This document shows positions 1 through 13,398 of a DNA stretch of 64,000 nucleotides, in pieces. The stretch spans positions 75,928,501 to 75,992,500 of the forward strand of contig CM032232.1 in NCBI GenBank assembly GCA_019009955.1, read 5' to 3'. The notes under the pieces were generated by a model. That model was given only the letters and a program-made list of their open reading frames with translations. It searched no databases and was not told the origin of the DNA. Position 1 is the first letter of the stretch; each line of letters opens with the position of its first letter. Both the position numbers and the translations under genes were made by a program. Origin of the DNA: Riptortus pedestris. Its lineage: Eukaryota > Arthropoda > Insecta > Hemiptera > Alydidae.

Positions 1-242
1 ACAACGCACATTTCGGAAACTGACTGAGGCAACTAGAACTCGCAGAGATTGTTCAGGTGACGTTTTACAAAACCAACACCGGCTCTACTTCGCCCATTGT
101 TTTGTTAGGCCAAACTAAGTTACTTTTTGGACAGGTTAGAACGTGGCATTTAGAACGAGCTGACCTCAATTCCATGTGTCAATTTGTTCTTTACAATGTG
201 TGATCATTATCCATGATCACTTCTTTTAATCTTGTTATCCAC

Positions 243-451
243 AGTTAAAGCTTTGGACTAAATTTCACATGGTAAACCTAGAGTGGCCAGTTCGATTCCC
301 GCCTGGGCAACGGGAATTTATTTAGTGACGAATTAATTAAATAAAATCCATACTCCCACTTTGGCTAGAAAAAGGGTGGTAACGTGTAGATAACCCGTCC
401 CAATTACCTATAGTATCATCAAGTGGTTGTTAATAAATAAATAAATAAATA
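243..451 (+). repeat. tRNA-derived SINE copy (nearly full, 5' end worn)
   Basis: This copy belongs to a SINE family found about 16 times in the window. It keeps the polymerase III B-box-like AGTTCGATTCCCGCC, then GGGCAA, the body block TTTATTTAGTGACGAA, the block GGTGGTAACGTGTAGATAAC and CCCGTCCCAATTA, and ends in (AATA)n. The A-box half is degenerate here. SINEs of this type encode no protein and move with LINE machinery. The family was recognised by comparing copies within the window; no database name is assigned. Confidence 0.8.
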
Positions 452-1396
452 ATATATAATAAAAATAATAATCTCGCCATGAAATTACTTTTGTGAGCTT
501 GTTAACCTAAGGTCACCCATACTCTGTTGTAAACAGATAGTGTAACCTCCCTCCCGCCAGCTTGTTGAATGATTCCAATCCGGGTCTAACGACTAATGAG
601 GTTAGTTAGGGGTGGTCTTGAGTAACTATTGACCTCCTCGCATACGTATACAGTTCAAAATTCAATAATGTATCCTATAATATCTTATTAGTTTATACAA
701 ATCTGAAAGTAAATTAAGCTCCAAAAGTATTGCCCATTTTTTTAATAGCATAGAAATCAAAAATATATTTAAAGAATTTATTTACATGAGAGTACCACTC
801 CGTACTGTGGTTTAGAGACAAACCAGAGCTCCAACGTTATTTTATCTCAATCTCAACAACCGGCCCCTGAGCAATGAAACTATGCGAACCCACCATTTTT
901 TGGTTATTTGATTAAGATATTTTAGCAAGTTTACAAAACAAAACCAGCATATATTTTCATTTTAGTACATACGGTGTGTAATGTCTTGGAGGGAATGAAA
1001 TTCTACATGTGTGTGTATGTGTAATTTGTGTTTAAACGTAATTAAAAATAATATTTAATAGTAATGTTTGTTAATGCCTTAAATCAGACGAGGAGGAGTG
1101 TGGATTTAGAGAATGGATACTCATCAAATTTTAATAGGTAGAAGTTGTTTTTCATATTTTTCTCTGACCCAAATATTAATTTGATAGTTTATTTTATTTT
1201 ATTAAGAATGTCAGTCTGCAAATCAAATGCACTTGGTAATGTGATAAGGACAAGTCAATCGTCCTCCATCATTCTCGACAGCAGCTACACCCCTTCACCA
1301 CAATGAGAGGAGCAGCTTTGCAAGGAAATCAAGAGCTAAGGAGGAATATGGCACTTGAGAAGAAAATGGCCACTGCTATCACTTCACTTTACACTT
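452..1396. other. AT-rich non-coding stretch
   Basis: No open frame, RNA gene or clear repeat is visible, apart from short A/T runs. Position 1254 to 1396 lies immediately downstream (on the minus strand) of the jockey-like ORF end and may be its 3' untranslated region, but no poly-A end was recognised. Confidence 0.5.
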
Positions 1397-1854
1397 CTAT
1401 AGGAGAACTCTGGGCCATTGTCTCTTGAGGCGCCGTGGAGGGGAATATGGATGAATGGTACTGGAAAGGGCTAGGACTTCTGGATTAGGATGATTGGATA
1501 GCCTGCTGTGGAATTTTCTGATTCTAGGGGAATTAGGTCCTTTACAAATGGGATATTAAGATCTTTATGCAGGGTGTGGTTGGTGATATAATATGGAGCA
1601 TCTACTAAAGTGCGCAGGACTTTGGATTGGATAGTCTGGATGCGTCTGATGTTCCAAGGTTTTGCTGTACCTCACAATTTTATTGCGTATGTCCATATTG
1701 GTTTAAGTAGTAACTTATATATTGTTAGTTTGTTTTCGGTAGAGAAGTGAGATCTTTTATTTAACAGTCCATAAAGTTGTTCGAATCGTCTGTTAAGTTT
1801 CTGTCTTTTAATTATCCGAATATCAAAGGAGTTAATAGTATTTTGTGATCTCAA
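1397..1854 (-). pseudogene. Jockey-like non-LTR retrotransposon, C-terminal RT remnant
   Basis: On the minus strand this reads as the end of a jockey-clade reverse transcriptase. NKLTIYKLLLKPIWTYAIKL is followed by a TGA where the family has the W of LWG, then GTAKPWNIRRI, QTIQSKVLRTLVDAPYYITN and LHKDLNIPFVKDLI. A frameshift around 1500 moves the frame to RLSNHPNPEVLAL and the terminal PRRLKRQWPRVLL, with a stop at 1397-1399. The order and spacing match the thumb and C-terminus of insect jockey ORF2 proteins. The internal stop and the frameshift make it dead. The 5' part is missing or unrecognisable above about 1900. The identification rests on remembered family motifs, not a search. Confidence 0.8.
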
Positions 1855-1899
1855 TCATAGATCTTCACTGGTACTCTTGCCATTTTAAATTAAGGCTAT

Positions 1900-2774
1900 T
1901 ATATTTCTAAGAACCTCATGTAGAGATGCAATTTCAAGTTTAGTTAAATAGTGATTCTTGTACTAAGGGAGAAATAGAGATTCACATATGGTTTCACATC
2001 GCTTCTGTTTCATTCCTCGTCATTTAAGCACTTAACAGCTCCTGCGAGAAGGATTTATTTATATCTTTTTAAACAGAAAAGTGGTTTGTGCGCAACTATT
2101 TGAGCCGACTAGAAAAGTTGTATAGAGATTAAGTGATGATTTAACCGAGGCAAGATAAGAAGGTTGAGAGAAAGCATCGATCCGTAGAGCCACACTCCCT
2201 GGAGCCTGAATGAATGGGCCCCTTCTAGGAATACCGTGGATATTGCCCAAGTAGGGGAGGATTACCGGGAGGGAATTTAGGATTTACCTGTACTCGGAAC
2301 TCAGTTTGAAATACGGGAATTCAAATCTGTTTTATTCTCCGCATCTACAATATTCAATATCCCCCAATCCAATTCGGAACAAATCTTTTGGCTTTTCATT
2401 TGAACGACTAGACTTAACCCTGCCAGCACCAAGTGGGACGGGAGCTCGACGAGTAATCACTTCCAATTTTTTATATACTTTTGGAAAAATATTTTCAATA
2501 AATTGGGGGGAAATCTACTTGCATAATATTATATCTACAAATAAAATGGAATTACTTGAAAAAATAATTTGTTGTATGTAAACCGGCTGAGCGACCTCTA
2601 TAGCCGGTGGCAATCCCGCTTTTTGCCTGGAAGTCTGATTGTTAGCTATGCTTTCCATCTCAGCTCTCTGTGCTGATTATCTAATTGTTGCAATGGATAA
2701 AATAATTTCATCTAAAACTGACGGAGCTAGAAAAGTCGCGATCTCCCTTTGAAAAGGATGGAAGATGCCATCAT
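1900..2774. other. Non-coding stretch between two LINE remnants
   Basis: There are short open stretches, for example 2306-2581 on the plus strand, but they have no recognisable domain, no splice context and AT-biased composition, so no gene is called. No repeat matching the families elsewhere in the window was noticed. Confidence 0.4.
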
Positions 2775-3640
2775 TCAATCACATTTGTCATTGTCTTGAA
2801 TTTTAAATCTTGTTAAATAATGTCCTGTCTGTCCATGTTCCTTAAGAAATTGTGTGCATTTGCGATGGTGACTCTGAATTGTGATGTATATTTGGTATGT
2901 ATTGATGTAAGCTGTAAGATTTGTTACATGTCGTCCATTCTTTGTTCCACTTATGTATTGTGTCGGTACGTAAGTCTTTTTTAATATATGAGAGTGGTAC
3001 GAGAGAGAATTCTGGAATTATTTTTGTATCTTCCTTTGCTAACGTGTCAGCGTGTTCTTTTCCAATATTTCCTGAATGGGCTTTTATCGAGTCTATGTGT
3101 ATGTGCAGATTGAAGTGCATAATTTCCAGAATATTTTGTCTGTTGTTTTCTGTGAGCGGGTTGTGTATAGTAGCGTTGCGTATTGAGTTAATGAGTGTCG
3201 TGTTGTCTGTGTGTATGGTCGTACATTTTTATAGATTATGATGATTTTATTATATATTCGCTTTTAAAACAGCTAATTTCTCAGTTTGATTATTTGTGCA
3301 TCTAGCAAGAAGTCGGTTGTATTTGTATTTTATAATATGTCCACTTGTAGTTTCAACAATTAATGCTGCTCCAGGCGTAGTTGTCAGTTTTGCTTCCGAC
3401 AGTAAATATGTGGGATGTCATAATATTTTCAGTCCATGATTTGTCCAAATGTGATGTTACTTTCGCAAATAGTGCCGGGTGTAGCCATTGTGAGCAGTCA
3501 ATGAATTTATCTATTGTAATATTCATTATGTCTTTGTAGTTAGTTCTTTGTTTTTTTTATATTGTACAGTGTCGCCAGCTCTTCTGCTTTATATTCTGCT
3601 GGTATAATGGAAATGTCATATGCAGGGCTATTATAACATA
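2775..3640 (-). pseudogene. Non-LTR retrotransposon remnant with RNase H domain
   Basis: Three frames on the minus strand together give the end of a LINE ORF2. First comes a connection-region segment, DISIIPAEYKAEELATLY. Next are an RNase H start with the motif PGAALIVETTSGHIIKYKYN and CTNNQTEKLAVLKA, the hallmark KAHSGNIGKEHADTLAKE, then DTIHKWNKEWTT. After a frameshift near 2850 it ends in HGQTGHYLTRFKIQDNDKC, which resembles the segment before the terminal Cys motif of R1/I-type elements. RNase H after RT is typical of I, R1 and related clades. Several frameshifts and stops show an old inactive copy. It cannot be the missing part of the jockey fragment at 1397-1854, because the domain order would be reversed. 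Confidence 0.8.
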
Positions 3641-3707
3641 TAGGACTGCAACTAAGGGGGTTTAGCGGAGGACGAAAATGAAAAATTGTAAATTTCACCC
3701 TATCTAT

Positions 3708-3710
<3 letters not shown>

Positions 3711-3756
<46 letters not shown>
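3711..3756. repeat. (AT)n microsatellite
   Basis: An uninterrupted AT dinucleotide run of about 23 units. It directly follows a short family A-like piece (GGGGGTTTAGCGGAGG at about 3657), so it may be the AT tract that family A carries internally. Confidence 0.95.
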
Positions 3757-3759
<3 letters not shown>

Positions 3760-4499
3760 TTATGACATTTTTTAGTCTACTGCATTGGTATGGCAATTGT
3801 TAACTGAAACAAGATCCCCGCGAAAGCCTTCAATAGGCAATCCTGCACTACGACCTTGTTTAGTTGTTTAGTATTCAATCGATTCTCGGGAGTTACATTG
3901 TCAGCAAGCTCACTGTTTATATTACGAGTGTAAATAATTATGCTGTTTTAATGCTCCATCATTAAGGTTTTACTGAATGACTATATTAGGCTTGTCATCC
4001 CACGCAGGACCCATTCAAAGCTCAGGTTGTCGAATTAGAATTAATTACTGGACATAAATAAAGAATGGACTGTTATATTCAAAGTATAATTAAACATATT
4101 GTAAATGAGTTATTTAATGCTTGAGCACTTGTAAAATACTCAACGGTGCTGCTTACATACTTCATTACCTATCTAAATTCATGATGGATCTCATCATGTC
4201 TATATGTTGTATATGATGGACATCGGAAATATGTCTATATGTATGTATGGATGGATGAATGGTGTATAAATTGATTTCCTTCATTATTTTGGCCCACCCT
4301 GTGATTCTGTAACAGAAAGCGGAAAGAAGAAGCAGGGAGGGATTGTATTTTACCACTCGTGTAATCTCCCAATCCTTCTCCGATTTCGGCTATTTAACTC
4401 TATTTTTAGTTTTTCATAAAAGAGTTTGATATTGAATATAGAATCTATCACACAAAAATTTGAAGCCTAGAATGTTCACTAATAATGTTCGTACATCTC

Positions 4500-4830
4500 A
4501 TATTTATTCTGTGCTACCGTTACTAAAACTCCAAAGGAAATAAATGATATTTAAGTTTCGAATAAGACGTTTAGTGACATATTATCTTATTGGCAATTTT
4601 GAGACCAATAGGAGAGTGCGGGTTTACTGAAAACTTGAGACTAAAAAACATATGAAATTATAGATTAATAAATTTTTCATCAAAAATGTTTATATAACAT
4701 TTTTTACTGACTCATAATAAATCTCTCCCCCCCTCTTTATACAGTCAACTTAAAAGTGAAATAAAGCTTTTCCGAGCATTTAGAGTTTCGAGTTACATAT
4801 CGCTCAACAGCAGTTTCCAAACACATTTAT
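4500..4830 (+). repeat. Family A fragment (degenerate)
   Basis: The order of short blocks matches the family A interior: TTTAAGTTTCGAATAAG, then GGGTTTACTGAAAACTTGAG, then ACTCATAATAAATCTC with a C-rich stretch. Both ends are missing and the copy is strongly diverged. Confidence 0.5.
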
Positions 4831-5320
4831 AAAAAAAAGGTTTAAATTCTATTTTTGACGATTTGTTTTTACTTTTCCGCTCAATGTGAGTTTACACCAT
4901 GAAGTGCAGAATTTTAATTTTAATGGGTTGTGACAAGTTATGAATTTATAATAAGCCATCACAGCTGACATTTCAATTTTCTTCATTTGATTCTAAATGA
5001 GGGTCAAACAAAAAAATAAATGTTAGCGAAAAATCATTAGGAGGACATTATCATCTGTCAATAATTTAAAACAAACACACTCTTGAATCATCTGTTGAAT
5101 ATTTTAGCTTTAAATAAACATTTTAGGCACAATTATAACACTGTTAATTAGATAAAACTAGTAGTTTTTACTACATTTCTCCTCAGGAATATCAGCTGTT
5201 ATTCATGTCATTGACATGATTTACAAAAACCATTTTCGAATGTCCATCAATCGCACGTAGGAAATGATATAAATTAGGTCTTTTCAATCCTATATAAATA
5301 ACACACCAAGGTTTGTCTAA

Positions 5321-5425
5321 AATTATTATTATTATTTATTAACCTCAAGATTTTGCTACTAAGGCTAATCAAGACGGGTTGTCTACAGGTTTCCACGCTT
5401 TTCTAGCCAGCGTGGGGCCAAAGGT
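5321..5425 (-). repeat. SINE fragment (3' half)
   Basis: The plus strand shows the reverse complement of the SINE tail: (ATT)n, TTTTGCTACTAAGGCTAATC, GACGGGTTGTCTACAGG and TTTTCTAGCCAGCGTGGG. The tRNA-like 5' half is absent. Confidence 0.75.
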
Positions 5426-6041
5426 TGTATTTAATGCTTACTCACATTTCTTAAATTCTATTTGTATTCAGCAGGGATAAATGTTTTGAAGTTTTCGGTC
5501 ATTTTAAGCATAATTCAAATTCTAGTCTTACTGACCGTTTCTTATTCAACCACTTAAAAAGATGGAAGTTTACTGATGTAAAATATCATCAGAAAGCTTT
5601 TATGTATTCGCCAACTGTCCCAATGAATATCATGGGCTATATAACAATTTCATTTTTCAACAAAAAATATTTTCATCAATATCTCCCTTAGTATTGTTCT
5701 TCGAGAAGAATATATTTTTCAATTGAAAACTTTGTTTCAAATTTAATTTCTATATTTTGAATTCCGACTCCCAAATTATGTTTTATCACGTTCCTGAGAA
5801 TGCCTCAGTAAACATAATTTTTTTTTATCAGTATTAAGTGAATGTATGTTATAAACATGAGGAATTTTATACTTTACAACCTCTAATAAAACTGGTGGTT
5901 TGCTTGGAAGCCAAAGCTTATGTTTGTCAACAAATATCGATAATATTTGTTTTTGTTGGGGGGGGGTATGAAAATGATATATTACATTTATATTGAATTT
6001 TGTAATATTAAATGTCATTTTAATAGCTATGCTAATCATGG

Positions 6042-6165
6042 GCATGATTCCCTTGTGGGCAATAGGAATTTATTTAGTGACGAACACACTAAATAAAATC
6101 TTTAGTCCCAACCTGGCTTGAAAAGGGCTATAACCTCTTGATAACCAGTTCAAATTTGCTTCAAT
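6042..6165 (+). repeat. SINE fragment (B-box to body)
   Basis: It contains GATTCCCTTGTGGGCAATAGG, shortened here to the B-box end, then TTTATTTAGTGACGAACAC and CCTGGCTTGAAAAGGGCTAT. The tail is degraded and merges into AT-rich sequence near 6165. Confidence 0.7.
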
Positions 6166-7057
6166 AAAATATCCCCTTATTATACATAAATATAGGATAT
6201 TATATAAATATACACAATATATAAACATAAGTTTGAAGCTTTTAAAAAGCAGAACAGACGGAGGAGCAATGTTTAGCAATTGGAGTTATATGGAGAAATA
6301 TATATAAGGCTAAAATTGACAGATTGCGTAGCTTCGGTTACGTTAAAAGAATGGAATCTCAGCTCCGAAAAATAATTTTTATCATACACCAGCAAGGAGG
6401 AGAGGCAAATCAAAGTAGAGATTACCGGATTCTGTGAGGGAATACTTGCTGATGCTAGGTATACTCCATAACTGAGGTATTGCAATACCTGAAGCCTGTC
6501 AAGATACTATGGTCCTAAGCGAGTATGCAGTTTGTTAGTTATACAAAAGACAACGAATAGGAAAATAACAGTAGAATGTGTCATACAGAATTATTGACAA
6601 GTGTCTAAAGAATATTACGAATAATTCATTTGCATTATTAATATATTTTAAAACGTTACCAGAATCATTTAGTCTTCTAATTAAATATTTTATGAAAGGT
6701 CATTAAAATACAAACAATTCACATCACATTTCCATTTCATTTTATGATGAGTTGTCTGTAGCTAAAAATATTCTACAAGCTATAATTAATGGAACTTGTA
6801 CAAGATGACCCTTTCTGATGTTCGTTATCACCTGCCTTTTGTGAGGACTCGTTGAGAAGATCTGATGAACTTTAATTCATTATTTATGAAATGAGTCCAT
6901 TTACGTTTGTATCAGATGAGGCTTTCCTTATAGGACATTGATTGCAGTTTCTACTTCGCCGGTGGTCTTCTACCTCCTAAAAATATAGGTTATCAGTTGA
7001 TAGCAACAAATCATATGATAATAATTACAAAAATGATTTTGTATTATACTTTAATAG

Positions 7058-7262
7058 GGGCTCAGATTAGCCATGTGAGTTAAAAGGTTGGCCTTAATCT
7101 AAAATGGCAAACCTGGTATTCCAGGGCAATAGGAATTTATTTAGTCAAACTCATTAAATAAAATCCTTAGTTCTTCCCTGGATAGAAAAGTGTGGTAACC
7201 TGTAGATAACCCGTCCTAATTAGGCGTCGTAGCACAAAGTGGACGCAACTAAATAATATAAT
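7058..7262 (+). repeat. tRNA-derived SINE copy (full-length, diverged)
   Basis: It has the 5' motif GGGCTCAGATTAGCCATGTG and the A-box-like GAGTTAAAAGG. The B-box region is damaged (GGTATTCCAGGGCAATAGG). The body TAACCTGTAGATAACCCGTC and a short A/T tail follow. It is one of the few copies with both ends. Confidence 0.8.
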
Positions 7263-8589
7263 TTTCCGTAATACGTTTCGCTTTAATCGACATGGAAACT
7301 GTATCCTGACAGTAAGATATAGCTACAGTGAGGTTTCTTTAGTTTTCCTTAATGAAGAAAGTTATTATTTTGGACTCCTTAAAGAGTGGCTGACAAGAGA
7401 CTCAGCTTATTCTTGGATACAAATCTTTTTGCTCTCTACTGCAATTTAAATAATAAAAAGTTTGTTTTAATATTAATTATTAAAAAATGACTTTTTGAAT
7501 TGCCCTAATCTGAAAATAACCGTAATGTATTAGTAGTTTTGGTTGAGTTCTGAAATAAAAATACACAGATGACAGAGCCCTTATAACGCTTGGAAACACA
7601 CCGAATAATTCTGAGAACCACCTCTCGAGGACGAACGTAGGGCATCTGTCGAGGCAAGACTAGTATATATACGTAGAAAACATTTTTATTTTTTTTTAAA
7701 GGAATTTTTAAACTTTATTGTATTTTATACGAATGATTGTTCATAATATGTATGCTGTTTGAGGCTGGTATTTTCCCTTCATGGGCTATTGAGTCAACAA
7801 TTTTGGAAATGTAATCCTACTTTTGAATAACACAATTCCTGAGTACGATGGATAATTCTGAAAAGCCAATTTATTTTGTCAAATTGTTAGATACTCATTA
7901 TTAAGGAGACACAAAGAGAAAACCCTAAATGAGTCCTACCAAGAGAACATATACTTTATGGTTCAGTGTAGGAAAAAAAAAGGATTGCCTAAAGCATACT
8001 TCTTGAGAGGGTGTATCAAATAGTTGATAATATCCTCTCCCCCATCTAGTAAACTTATATTAAGACTCCAGATCCAATGATGAATTAATGGATGAGACAT
8101 ATGCCCCCTACAAACAAGAATATTCGTTATCTTTACCAGAATGGCAGAAGGTATGCTTGCTCTAAATTGTCAAGAGGAAAATTCGATGTGGAATTTTCTA
8201 GTACCATCTTTCTTCTTATTTTCTTTCTTCTTATGATTGTTCTACTGAAAGTACACTTGGGTAATACAAAGTAAAGTTTTGTGACAACCTCAGATGTTAA
8301 ATTACACCTCTTCACAAATTGGCAATATCCCAAATCTGTCTATTACGTCATTCTGAGAAGACTATTTGAGAATGCTTGATGACTAAATTTTCTATTTCCG
8401 AATATCTCCTTTGGTTAAATAAATGACCTTAACATTTTTACTGTTCTTCAGATTTTGATTAATATACAATGTCTTACTCAGCACTCCTGTTACTTTGCAA
8501 GGCTCCTCCAGCTTCAGTCCTGAGAATGGGGTGTGCTCTAACTAATTTCATTCTCATTGTAAACCTCTCGTATCATGAACTGCATTAGA

Positions 8590-8682
8590 AGATTTAGTCC
8601 CATCCTGGCTAGAAGAGGGTGCTAACCTGAAGATAACTCGTCCCCATTAGTCAAAATAGCAAAAAGTGGACTTTGATAAAAA
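8590..8682 (+). repeat. SINE fragment (3' end)
   Basis: Only the 3' half is present: TTTAGTCCCATCCTGGCTAG, GGGTGCTAACCTGAAGATAA, CAAAAAGTGGACTTTGATA and a poly-A-like tail. Confidence 0.7.
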
Positions 8683-9519
8683 AAAAAAAAATAGTAATAA
8701 AGAAGACGCAGAGAAAGAGGAAGTGTAGTCAGAAAATATTACCAAATACAGCTGGTATGGGTATAGAAGAGAGGGGCCTGGAAGTAATGGTATTTCCCTC
8801 AATAACTTCCGTAACTATTTCTATTTGCCTTTGGATTCCGTAACTATGCAGGCTATCGATTGGCGGAGATACATTTTATTTAGGATTGACCAACATTAAG
8901 AAGAAATGTAATGGATAGCAGAGATCTAGTAGAAGAAAGATCTGGGTTACACAACTTATTTTAGGTATAACTATGTAAGCTTGGAAATCAGAGCTTACAT
9001 AACACCTTTGAGTGGCAAGGGACAACTTTTACAAGCCGGACGTAAAAACAGATGTTGGCCTACGCCTTTTGTGGTAATAGGAGTCTGGGAACAGAGAACG
9101 TAGGGAGGGTGGGCATATTGCTATTGAGAAGGCATCGGTAGTATTCCACCAATTCTTCTTTAATTTACACAAAAAAGCTGTGAGACAGTATCCAGAATTG
9201 TAGACTGTAATATACGTAATTATGGCAACTGAAGCCTGGAGCCTAACCGCATTGATATGATTAAGGGCTTAAGTACATATTCCATGAAAGATACGGAACT
9301 GTTCAGTTGGTTGAAATGTGGTTGGGCCTTGTCAACAGTCACCATAGCATTGAAATTTGAATTGGATGATTGAGCTGCTGTTCTTGAAATGGAAATCTAG
9401 TTTAATTTAAACGTGGTTCTTAATGTAACAAAAAAAGGTATTCTTTACTGTCGATTTTCATGAAAAATTATCAAAAGAGTGAAAATACCAAAAAATAATG
9501 CAATGTTTATGAGTTTTAA

Positions 9520-9760
9520 TTTGTTCGAAAGTTAGTCCATAAGTGAGATTCACATGAGTAGGAGTGGGGGTTTACTGAGAACTGGAAATGAAAAAATAAC
9601 ATGGCTTCATTAATTTTTTGTTTGACAAAAATGGAAAGGATATTAATTGTCGAATATCATTGTGACAACATGAAACGCTATACAGCATTTTCCATTCAAG
9701 GCATCGGAGTTATTTTAACTCTCCTGTAAACTCCTAATTTCCTGGATTTGACCATGTATT
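9520..9760 (+). repeat. Family A interior fragment
   Basis: The block GTAGGAGTGGGGGTTTACTG, followed by an ACTGGAAATGAAAAAATAAC-like segment, matches the family A interior. The ends are not recognisable. Confidence 0.5.
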
Positions 9761-9789
9761 ATATCTCTAACTGTTAATGGCTGAGATCT

Positions 9790-10103
9790 AACCAGGAATT
9801 AGGGGTATTTAGTGGGGAGGGGGAATTCGAAAATTCAAAATATCTCCGGTTATTACGAGTCCGATTGAAAAAATATTACAGATCCAATCGTGTTAAACTA
9901 CTTATGCCTACAATTGTTGCTGTATACATTTTCTCTAACTCAAACATTAAGCAAGCTATTAGTACTTCCTTGTATTCAGTCTACTACAACTACTACTCCT
10001 GGAATTTTGAGTTAGAAACAGAGTACATATAGTGGAGGTGACTTTACCACTGTGTCACGTGGGAAATTTCATTATTTTACGCAGCCTCTGCGTAACGGAC
10101 TTT
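9790..10103 (-). repeat. Family A copy, minus orientation, with left end
   Basis: It reads as the reverse of family A. GGGGAGGGGGAATTCG and TCAAAATATCTCCGGTTATT come from the interior, and the copy finishes in CACGTGGGAAATTTC followed by TTTTACGCAGCCTCTGCGTA and ACGGACTTT, the reversed family left end. Confidence 0.75.
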
Positions 10104-10517
10104 ATAAGCTTTAAATATTGACTTTACCCGTACAACAAACCAGTCCGGGCTTCGAGCCTCAAGTGGGCGGTTGGTGGACATCCCGAAAGATTATGAATGA
10201 TGACCAATCTTAATAAAAGTCCCGACACGAGGACACAAATATGCGCATGTGATTCGCAGGTGTTGATGATAAAAAAGGCAGAGGCGGAGATGGATCTTTC
10301 CCATTCATCTTCCGGCCGAATGAAGCTTAGATCCCATTCAATTTTTTACTTATTTACGTTGCGTAGGCGTTTCATGAAATGTTGTCAGATACCACTTTTT
10401 GGATAGGGCTTTTTATTCCTGATTTTGGTTTATTCTTCACGAAGGCCCAATATGTATTGTGCGTGTTTTTTAGCATACAAATTTGGTATTCATTTCCCCG
10501 TACTAACGATTTCTGTG

Positions 10518-10551
10518 ATTTAAGTTGACTTAGCCGCAAGTCAACTTAAAT
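10518..10551. repeat. Perfect 14-bp-stem inverted repeat
   Basis: ATTTAAGTTGACTT (10518-10531) and its exact reverse complement (10538-10551) flank the six-base loop AGCCGC. There is no U-tract or gene next to it that would suggest a terminator or a precursor RNA. It may be the relic of a small fold-back element. Confidence 0.8.
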
Positions 10552-13398
10552 TTATAAAATATTTATTCCAGAATAATAAAAACCAATCTCAACCAAACTA
10601 TCCTGAAAATGATAACTACATCACCATAACCCGTAGACATTATATAATAAGCCCTAACAGAATTAGGGAAACCTGGGTACAACTATCTACGCCATTAATT
10701 TATTTATTTTTTAATTCAATATGAATACATACTTTATTTAAATTATTCCTGATAAATATTTATTGGGGTACTGTCGGTTGTTGTGTAAGTGCACTTACTA
10801 TTATGTGCGTATATATAATAGTATACATATTTGACGTAAATTAGGATCTACAAGACGCTTTCAGGAAAACTAGCTTTGGTAGAAAGAGAGTGTTTTTAAA
10901 ATCGTTCCTCTGTATGAAGACTTTTATCGAAGTGTTGCCAATCAATGCTGAACACTATCAGAGCATTTTATCCTTGAGGAAATAGTCACCGCCCACCTCA
11001 AAATTAGAAACACCCACTAGTAAGAGGTATAGAGAGCTAGGCTGCAGTGTGCTATCCCCACCAGTTGCATAATAACATTTTCAGCGTCACTTTCCACCAA
11101 TAAAAGCTATAAGAGAACCTGACAACCATCTTTTAGTGTCTATGTGTCTAAAGGCTAAGTAATATAGCTATTTTTTTTGACAAAGGAAGCTCACGAGCGA
11201 ATATGAGTGGTATCTCATTTCTCCTGCTGTTTTAGAGAGCCATCACTCTGCAGGCCGATGATAGGTTCAATTAAAAATTGGAACTACTACTACATTATAG
11301 GCCCCACGTTTTTGTAGATACAGGGGAAACTATTTCCAGGCAATGATATTTTTTTCTTGAACAAAGCCAAGTGCTAATATAAGAACTAAACAGCCCTTCA
11401 CTTCCGTGTTTCCCCCTTAGGTAAATACCATATAGAAACGATTGATGTGTTCATACTGGACTTAGCACATATTTGTGTTATATGACCATGTACTACAAAA
11501 ATGTATAGAATATAAATAACTTTGATATAACACATCCAATAACATTGTCGATAGCATACAATTTTGCAATTTGTCGTCTTCTCCCTTCTTATATTTGTTT
11601 GATTAGGGACGACCCATTTGGAACCTTTATGCAGAGCATTGTAGACAGTGAAGAGAAATTCATCATCATCTGTGAAATGAAAATTTTAGTAATTTACAAT
11701 TGCTTTAATAACACCTCTTCTTAAATTATTCTTTGTTCAGTCTGCTTTTAGGGACCTGCCTCATTTTCAATTGTCTGCTAAAATATATTCTTTACACTCT
11801 TACGTAAAAATAAAATATTGCCTCAATAATTTAAAATACCAACTTATTCTCATAAAAGTTCAATATACTGCATAAGCAATGTAACTACATGTTTTTTAAA
11901 TGGTTCCAAACAAATGTATCTAAGCAATAATCCCTCATCCTATACATCGAAACTCACCATAATAAATAAAAATATAAATGAATAAATAGGGGCTAACAAT
12001 TCTAATCTAAAAGGTTTTGAGATAAAGCTTTTACTTTATGAGATGTTAATAATATTATAAATGGAAATCCATTTTCTTTAATTTAGTATTTTTATTTTTA
12101 ATGTCTAATTTTCTATGGCTAAATTAATGATTTAATGGGTTCATTATTCAATAAAATTCCTATTGGCTCCGCGAAAATAGAAATAAATCTACACCTGACC
12201 ACGCACGGTGATGATTGTAATAACATTCATGCATGTACAATTCTTGGTAAATATGGAGGAGAAATGACAATCTATTCTATTATGTTTAATTATATTTTTA
12301 TTCCAGTGTATGAGAATGGAAATATTTATGTATTTCTTTTAGGTCTTGCCAATCTTATGTGGTTAAGTGTATGTTACTGTTTCAAAATAATTTGAATACC
12401 GAAGTTACACTTCGATAAATTTAAAGTTGTACACGTTACGTAGTGATTTTATTTTTAAATATTAAAATATTTGAACTCGTAAAGGTATTAGGAAATTCGC
12501 ATAAAGGTGAATAATAAAGGAGTATTTGCTATTTAATTACATATAGACATGCTATTGCGTTTTCATCTAAACCTGGCACTAAAACACCATTTTAAAATAA
12601 TGAGTCACAAGAGTTAGCTCTAAATATTACGTCACCTCAAACTATTAGAAGAGTAACTGAGTGAATTTCAAAATAAAAAGAATTTCTTAGAAATAATTTT
12701 TCACTCTTATGAAATTGAATGAGATCATATCCATAGATAATAGCATAATGAAAGCTCAGGAGGATTTAACAGGTGACTGGTCTACAGCTGAAGCTAAATG
12801 GATTAGTATAATCTGAACAGGTTGGACTGTAATTCCGCGCCATCTATACCGCACCTGAACCAATTCTTAAATCACATTTAGTTTTATTAACGTTCCCGAA
12901 TTACTACCAATACTGATTTAGCGTAAAATACCGCCCTTAAAACTGTATCACTAGGAAATATATATCATACTGCACAAAATTATATACAAGAACACTCGAA
13001 GAAGAAGAGATTATATATAAGAACTATACAAAAACAAGAAATGCCTAGTAATAAAAAAAAAAATTCTTTATACTATATATGTACAGAAAGTACATGTATG
13101 GTGTGTAAACTAATATGAGATCCATGAGCAGATTTCTCTCAAGGAAAATCTTTTTGAGGTTGTATTCATTTCGCAATTTTATAAGCATTTCTTCAGATAT
13201 TGGTAATCTTTCTAGTGGGTGGCAAAAATCAGGTCCTTTCAATAATTAAATTGAATCGCCTTGCTGTGTTAAATGTCTCTATGCTCTAGTAGTCGCAATT
13301 TTTCTATGATTACTGTAAAACTCAATATTTAAGTCTAAAAGTCAAGTACGTTAATACTTTTAGATAACCTATGCTGTTTATAAAGTAATGTCATAGAA
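10552..13398. other. AT-rich non-coding stretch, no feature recognised
   Basis: No open frame with recognisable domains, no RNA gene and no member of the local repeat families was seen. The open frame at 12135-12395 has AT-driven codon content (Ile/Asn/Tyr rich) and no homologue I recognise. The motif GGAAACTATTTCCAGG at about 11327 and other short inverted repeats are not remarkable at this base composition. Confidence 0.4.

Noticed and set aside
1397..3640. The two LINE remnants considered as one element
   Set aside because: On the minus strand the RNase H part would come before the RT end, and jockey-type elements usually lack RNase H. They are separate insertions.
12135..12395. 86-codon open frame considered as a gene
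   Set aside because: AT-driven amino acid composition, no family resemblance, no splice or promoter context.
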